From assembly GCA_020439925.1 (NCBI GenBank), contig JAGRPC010000133.1, positions 1-35,436 on the forward strand: DNA of 35,436 nt. The letters are read 5' to 3'. The position numbers were made by a program, and so were the translations under genes. The first letter of the stretch is position 1. Every line of letters begins with the position of its first letter. Of this stretch, positions 31,712 to 35,436 are shown piece by piece. The DNA is from Verrucomicrobiia bacterium. Lineage in GTDB: Bacteria; Verrucomicrobiota; Verrucomicrobiia; Verrucomicrobiales; DEV007. Below the pieces are notes generated by a model. The model was not told where the DNA came from, searched no databases, and saw only the letters and a program-made list of their open reading frames with translations.

Positions 31712-32325
31712 GCGACACGGAAGCCAGCCTCTTTGCCGCCCTCCGCGAGACGGTCTCGGGCCTCGCGGGAAGAACTCCCCTGCCCGACTATGACGAGACG
31801 ATCCTGCTCGCCTCGGGACGCCTCGGTTCCGGTTCGGAGTGGGAAAGTTTCGCCGCCAACTTCGAGGCCGCGAGCGGGCGTCCGATGGAGACGACTGCCG
31901 ACCTCGCCACGTTCCTCAAGGAGGGCGGGCATCTCCGAGGCTACTGCGATCCGCTGCTCCGCGAGAAGGTCGGCTCCGTGCTTCAAACGGCAGGACTCGA
32001 GGTCTCCTACGAATACGACCGAGAGCGCTACGATGATTTCGCCTTCGGCATCACCCGGGCCTCCGGTGTCGTCGCCGAGACCGGCACCGTGGTTCTGAAC
32101 GATCACGAAACCTCCGACCGTCTCGCCGCGCTCACGCCCTGGGTTCATGTGGCGGTTCTGTCAGAAGAGGCGCCCGTTCACCGAACCCTCTCCGACGCAA
32201 TCCGTGCCTTCGGCGATTGCCCGAACGTCATCTGGGTGACGGGCCCCTCGAAAACCGCGGACGTCGAGGGGATCCTCATCGAGGGGGTGCATGGGCCGGG
32301 CGAGCAGATCTGCCTGCGGCTTTGA
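31708..32325 (+). CDS. lutC: L-lactate dehydrogenase complex subunit LutC (LUD domain)
   Basis: A 205-residue LUD-domain protein of LutC/YkgG type. The conserved core is YDDFAFGITRASGVVAETGTVVL near residues 107-130, followed by the HVAVL strand and the terminal GPSKTADVEGILIEGVHGPG, the family's most recognisable segment. GAGGA sits 7 bases upstream of the ATG, a clear Shine-Dalgarno in addition to the ATGA coupling with lutB. It completes the operon lutA-lutB-lutC. No lactate permease or LldR-type regulator is adjacent. Confidence 0.94.
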   Translation: MSDTEASLFAALRETVSGLAGRTPLPDYDETILLASGRLGSGSEWESFAANFEAASGRPMETTADLATFLKEGGHLRGYCDPLLREKVGSVLQTAGLEVSYEYDRERYDDFAFGITRASGVVAETGTVVLNDHETSDRLAALTPWVHVAVLSEEAPVHRTLSDAIRAFGDCPNVIWVTGPSKTADVEGILIEGVHGPGEQICLRL

Positions 32326-32379
32326 TTGATCCGCCTGGTCGGAACCCGTCCCCCCGCATTCTCCCGGCGCATTCCGGCC

Positions 32380-32409
32380 TTGGCAGGGTCGCGAAAAAAA
32401 CTCTATCGT
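32380..32409 (+). promoter_or_regulatory. Possible promoter of the PQQ-like propeller gene
   Basis: TTGGCA (32380-32385) and TATCGT (32404-32409) with an 18-base spacer that holds a run of seven A. If used, transcription would begin at or next to the ATG at 32416, giving a leaderless mRNA. No Shine-Dalgarno is present, which agrees. A similar A-run followed by CTC lies before lutA (29519-29540). Confidence 0.3.
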
Positions 32410-32415
32410 CGCCTC

Positions 32416-33882
32416 ATGTCTTTGATCCGACCCTCTTTGGTCCTCGGCCTGACCCTCTCAAGTCTGCCGCTTCTTTCCCGATCGCAGGGTTTCACCGATC
32501 CGTCCCCGCCGCAGGTCACACCGGCTCCGGCCGACAGCCCGGCGAAGGAAGCGTCGCCTTTTCCCGGCCTCACCTACCATGCCGCTCCGAAACCGCTCGC
32601 CGAGGGAGCCGTCACCGCCGACTGGCCGCGCTTTCTCGGACCCTCCGACAACGCCAAGACTCCCGAGACGAAGCTGCTGGAACGTTTTCCCGAAGGCGGC
32701 CTCAAGAAGGTCTGGGAAGTGGAAACCGGGAATGGCTACACTTCGCCGGTGATCGTGGATGGCCGCATGGTCGTCTTCAGCCGTTTCGGCGACGAGGAGG
32801 TCGTGCAGTGCCTCGATCCGGAGAACGGAAAGCGGTTCTGGTCCTTCGCTTATCCTTCCGACTACCGCGACCGCTACGGCTTCAACAACGGACCTCGCGC
32901 CAGTGCGGTGATCGCGGATGGCCGGGTCTTCACCCTCGGCGTGCAGAGCGTCCTCACCTGCCTCGATCTCGCCAGCGGGACGAAACTCTGGCAGCGTCGC
33001 CTCGCCGAGGAATTCGAGCGACTTCCCTACTTCTTTGGACATGGCTGCGCCCCGCTCGTGCACGGCGGAAGGGTGATCGTGCCCCTTGGAACCACCGACG
33101 GGCTCTCCGTAGCCGCCTTCGACGTGGCCACCGGCCAACTCGCCTGGGGCACACGGCACACCTGGCAGGCCGCCTACGCCTCTCCCGTGATCGCGACCCT
33201 CCAGGGCGAGGAACGCCTCCTCGTCTTCGCCGGAGACGACAGTGATCCGCCGGCGGGCGGCCTCCTTGCGATCGACCCGAAGGACGGCACCCTCTTCGAT
33301 GCCTTTCCCTGGCGGCCCGACAAATACGAGAGTGTCAACGGCTCGACCCCTATCGCGGTGGGAGACGACCGCGTCTTCATCTCCGCCTCCTACAACAAGG
33401 GTGGAGTCCTCCTGAAATTCAACGCCGACCGAAAGTGGGAAGAACTCTGGCGAACTCCCGAATTCGGGCTGCACTGGGCCACGCCGATGCTCCTCGACGG
33501 ACACCTGTATGGCTTCCACGGCCGCAATGAACCCGATGTCCTCTTCAAGTCGGTCGAGGTGGCCACAGGGAAGGAAAACTGGGTCGCCGATCCCGAGTTC
33601 AACGTGGCGGGTCCGGGAGGGCGCGATTACCGGATGAAATACTTCCGCGGCAGTCTCCTCCAGGCCGATGGACGCATCTGGGCCCTCGGAGAATTCGGCA
33701 CTCTCGGGATCCTGAAGCTCACACCCGCGGGCTTCGAGGAACTCGACCGCACGCAGTTGTTCCTCGCCCGATCCACCTGGTCTCTACCCGTCCTGCATCG
33801 CGGCCTGCTCTACATCGCACAGCACGAGCCCGACATGGACGGGATTCCGCCGAGGCTGATCTGTTACGATCTGCGGGGCTGA
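32416..33882 (+). CDS. Secreted PQQ-like (BamB-type) beta-propeller protein
   Basis: A 488-residue protein with a signal peptide (MSLIRPSLVLGLTLSSLPLLSRS), a Pro/Ser/Ala-rich linker, and then a propeller starting at DWPRFLGPSDN, the typical opening of PQQ-like propellers of Planctomycetes and Verrucomicrobia. Repeated blade motifs such as GYTSPVIVDGRMVVF, CLDPENGKRFW, CLDLASGTKLWQR and ATGQLAWGT are of the AxDxxTGxxxW type. The family includes BamB and quinoprotein dehydrogenases. Catalytic PQQ/Ca-binding residues are not evident, so a structural or binding role is more likely than enzyme activity. It is separated from lutC by 90 bases and probably has its own promoter. Confidence 0.88.
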   Translation: MSLIRPSLVLGLTLSSLPLLSRSQGFTDPSPPQVTPAPADSPAKEASPFPGLTYHAAPKPLAEGAVTADWPRFLGPSDNAKTPETKLLERFPEGGLKKVWEVETGNGYTSPVIVDGRMVVFSRFGDEEVVQCLDPENGKRFWSFAYPSDYRDRYGFNNGPRASAVIADGRVFTLGVQSVLTCLDLASGTKLWQRRLAEEFERLPYFFGHGCAPLVHGGRVIVPLGTTDGLSVAAFDVATGQLAWGTRHTWQAAYASPVIATLQGEERLLVFAGDDSDPPAGGLLAIDPKDGTLFDAFPWRPDKYESVNGSTPIAVGDDRVFISASYNKGGVLLKFNADRKWEELWRTPEFGLHWATPMLLDGHLYGFHGRNEPDVLFKSVEVATGKENWVADPEFNVAGPGGRDYRMKYFRGSLLQADGRIWALGEFGTLGILKLTPAGFEELDRTQLFLARSTWSLPVLHRGLLYIAQHEPDMDGIPPRLICYDLRG

Positions 33883-33889
33883 GGTGATC

Positions 33890-33914
33890 GGCTCTCCGAG
33901 CCTTGCCTTGCTTT
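33890..33914 (+). terminator. Weak terminator-like hairpin after the propeller gene
   Basis: GGCTC-TCC-GAGCC, a 5-bp stem, starts 8 bases after the stop and is followed by TTGCCTTGCTTT. The stem is short and the T-rich tail is interrupted by C and G, so this is only a candidate. The rest of the 120-base gap should hold the xylA promoter, for which I see no clear elements. Confidence 0.35.
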
Positions 33915-34002
33915 AGCCCGGCATGAAGTCATCGCCGCTCGCCGCTTCGCGGGCGCTTTCCGCTTGCACTCCCCCCCAACTTTGAGACACTTCCGACCCA
34001 CC

Positions 34003-35316
34003 ATGAGCCAAGAATTCTTCCCCGGAATCCCCGTCATCCCTTTCGAGGGACCGAAGTCCAGAAACCCGCTCGCCTTCAAGCACTACAACGCCGACGAAGT
34101 CGTGGGAGGCAAGTCGATGCGCGATCACCTGCGTTTCGCCGCGGCCTACTGGCACACGATGCGTAACGGCCTCGCCGACCCCTTCGGCGGTCCCACCGCG
34201 GAGCGTCCCTGGGACGACGGATCGGACTCGGTGGAAAACGCGCAACGCCGTGTCTGGGCGATGTTCGAATTCATGCAGAAATGCGGAATCGGCTACTACT
34301 GCTTCCACGACCGCGACGTCGCGCCGGAACTGAACGACCTCCAGGCCTCGAATGACGCCCTAGACGCTGTCGCCGACGAACTGGAAAAGGCGCAGAAGGA
34401 GACCGGCATCAAACTGCTCTGGGGCACCGCCTGCCTCTTCGCCCACAAGCGTTACAACCAGGGCGCGGGCACCTCGCCCTTCGCCGATGTCTTCGCCTAT
34501 GCCGCGGCCCAGGTGAAGAAGGCACTGGAAGTGACCCATCGCCTCGGCGGTGAGGGTTATGTCTTCTGGGGCGGTCGCGAGGGTTACGCGACCCTCTACA
34601 ACACCGACATGAAACGCGAGTTGAACCACCTCGCCGCGCTCCTCCACATGGCGGTGAAACACAAGAAGAAGATCGGCTTCAAGGGCGACTTCTACATCGA
34701 GCCGAAACCACGCGAACCCTCCACCCACCAGTACGACTCCGACTCGGCCGCGTGCCTCAACTTCCTCCGCGAGCACGGTCTCCTCGGCGAACTGAAGCTG
34801 AACATCGAGACGAACCACGCCACTCTCGCGGGCCACACGATGATGCACGAACTCGAGGTCGCGATGGCGGCAGACGCGCTCGGCTCGATCGATGCGAACA
34901 CCGGCGACGAGCTGATCGGCTGGGACACGGATCAATTCCCGACGAGCATCTATCTCACGACGCAGATCATGCTCTGCGTCCTGCGCATGGGCGGCTTCAC
35001 CACCGGCGGGCTCAACTTCGACGCGAAATGCCGTCGCGAAAGCTTCGAACTCGAGGATCTCTTCCACGCCCACATCGGCGGGATGGACGCCTTCGCCCGC
35101 GGGCTCAAGATCGCCCACGCCATCATCGATGACGGTCGGCTCGACGGCTTCAAAAAGGAACGTTACCGCTCCTTCGACAGCGGCATCGGTGCGAAGATCG
35201 AGGCCGGCGAAGTCGGCTTCGAGGAACTCGAGGCCTACACCTTCCAGAACGGCGAACCGGTCACAAAGAGCGGCCGCCAGGAAATGCTGGAGAACCTCAT
35301 CAACGAGTTTCTTTGA
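34003..35316 (+). CDS. xylA: Xylose isomerase
   Basis: A 437-residue class II xylose isomerase, normal in length. The catalytic FHDRD (101-105) is followed by VFWGGREGY, the metal-binding segment [15 protein letters not shown], and [18 protein letters not shown], with further acidic ligands in [17 protein letters not shown]. The enzyme interconverts D-xylose and D-xylulose with two divalent metal ions in the cytoplasm. The ATG at 34003 matches the family start ([15 protein letters not shown]). No Shine-Dalgarno is visible. No xylulokinase or xylose transporter lies in the window, so the pathway partners are elsewhere. Confidence 0.97.
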   Translation: MSQEFFPGIPVIPFEGPKSRNPLAFKHYNADEVVGGKSMRDHLRFAAAYWHTMRNGLADPFGGPTAERPWDDGSDSVENAQRRVWAMFEFMQKCGIGYYCFHDRDVAPELNDLQASNDALDAVADELEKAQKETGIKLLWGTACLFAHKRYNQGAGTSPFADVFAYAAAQVKKALEVTHRLGGEGYVFWGGREGYATLYNTDMKRELNHLAALLHMAVKHKKKIGFKGDFYIEPKPREPSTHQYDSDSAACLNFLREHGLLGELKLNIETNHATLAGHTMMHELEVAMAADALGSIDANTGDELIGWDTDQFPTSIYLTTQIMLCVLRMGGFTTGGLNFDAKCRRESFELEDLFHAHIGGMDAFARGLKIAHAIIDDGRLDGFKKERYRSFDSGIGAKIEAGEVGFEELEAYTFQNGEPVTKSGRQEMLENLINEFL

Positions 35317-35319
35317 TCG

Positions 35320-35385
35320 GTTCTTCGTTCTTCGTTCTTCGTTCGGCTCAGGAAAACCAAGCACCAGGAACCAAGAACCAGGAAC
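35320..35385. repeat. Two adjacent heptanucleotide repeat tracts downstream of xylA
   Basis: GTTCTTC is repeated three times plus a partial copy (35320-35345). About eight bases later GAACCAA/GAACCAG-type heptads repeat about four and a half times (35354-35385). Both have period seven in a non-coding gap of 77 bases. The two units are partly complementary (GAAC versus GTTC), so transcripts could fold back. Confidence 0.8.
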
Positions 35386-35393
35386 ATCCCCCC

Positions 35394-35436
35394 ATGCTCT
35401 CCTTCCGACTTCTCGGGTATCCGGTCCGCATCGAGT
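35394..35436 (+). CDS. Start of a probable site-2 protease/membrane peptidase-like protein (partial)
   Basis: Only 14 complete codons remain before the window ends: MLSFRLLGYPVRIE. This opening (hydrophobic, RLLGxPVRI) is typical of site-2 protease (M50)/rhomboid-like membrane proteins, where the peptide precedes the first membrane helix. AGGA lies ten bases upstream of the ATG and could serve as a ribosome-binding site. The call rests on a very short stretch and may be wrong. Confidence 0.4.
   Translation, partial: MLSFRLLGYPVRIE

Overview
The window is GC-rich bacterial chromosome with dense, ordinary protein-coding organisation and no tRNA, rRNA, CRISPR array or insertion sequence that I can see. 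The gene families point to Verrucomicrobiota or a close PVC relative. They include a PSD1-type (DUF1587/1592/1588/1585) c-type cytochrome protein, an exported Gfo/Idh-like protein, a secreted PQQ-type propeller, an exported lactonase-like propeller and a lutABC set. Most start codons lack a clear Shine-Dalgarno sequence. Assignment to the phylum is inference from gene content, not from a marker gene.

The left two thirds (about 1-25.5 kb) is transcribed leftwards. At the edge lie a truncated O-methyltransferase, an orphan E1-beta subunit of a 2-oxoacid dehydrogenase and an exported lactonase-like propeller. Next comes one 12.2-kb gene (3370-15537) for a 4055-residue two-partner-secretion (filamentous-haemagglutinin type) exoprotein. 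Its body is about 51 copies of a module centred on Y-A-Q-I-G-H-G-G. The array is hierarchical: modules form larger super-repeats. It also falls into two blocks, each opened by the same entry domain and closed by the same degenerate modules (GHGD, then GHR). No TpsB partner transporter is encoded here. To the right follow the Gfo/Idh-like gene, the PSD1 cytochrome gene, and a tightly overlapped operon.

That operon (25488 to 19466) runs DUF432-like protein, KAS III-like condensing enzyme, metallo-beta-lactamase-fold hydrolase, PaaK/F390-synthetase-like adenylate-forming enzyme, 3-beta-HSD/OleD-like dehydrogenase, nadD and thioredoxin. The four central genes overlap by 1, 17 and 4 bases. They resemble the logic of the Ole olefin/beta-lactone pathway (condense, reduce, adenylate, hydrolyse), with a metallo-beta-lactamase-fold enzyme in the place of OleB. 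This is the most interesting metabolic unit in the window.

From 25.6 kb to the right edge everything is transcribed rightwards. A DUF4403 membrane-anchored protein is translationally coupled to an exported protein with two alpha/beta-hydrolase domains, the first lacking its nucleophile. Then come lutA-lutB-lutC (L-lactate oxidation), a secreted PQQ-like propeller, xylA (xylose isomerase), a short tract of two heptanucleotide repeats, and the first codons of a probable site-2 protease-like membrane protein.
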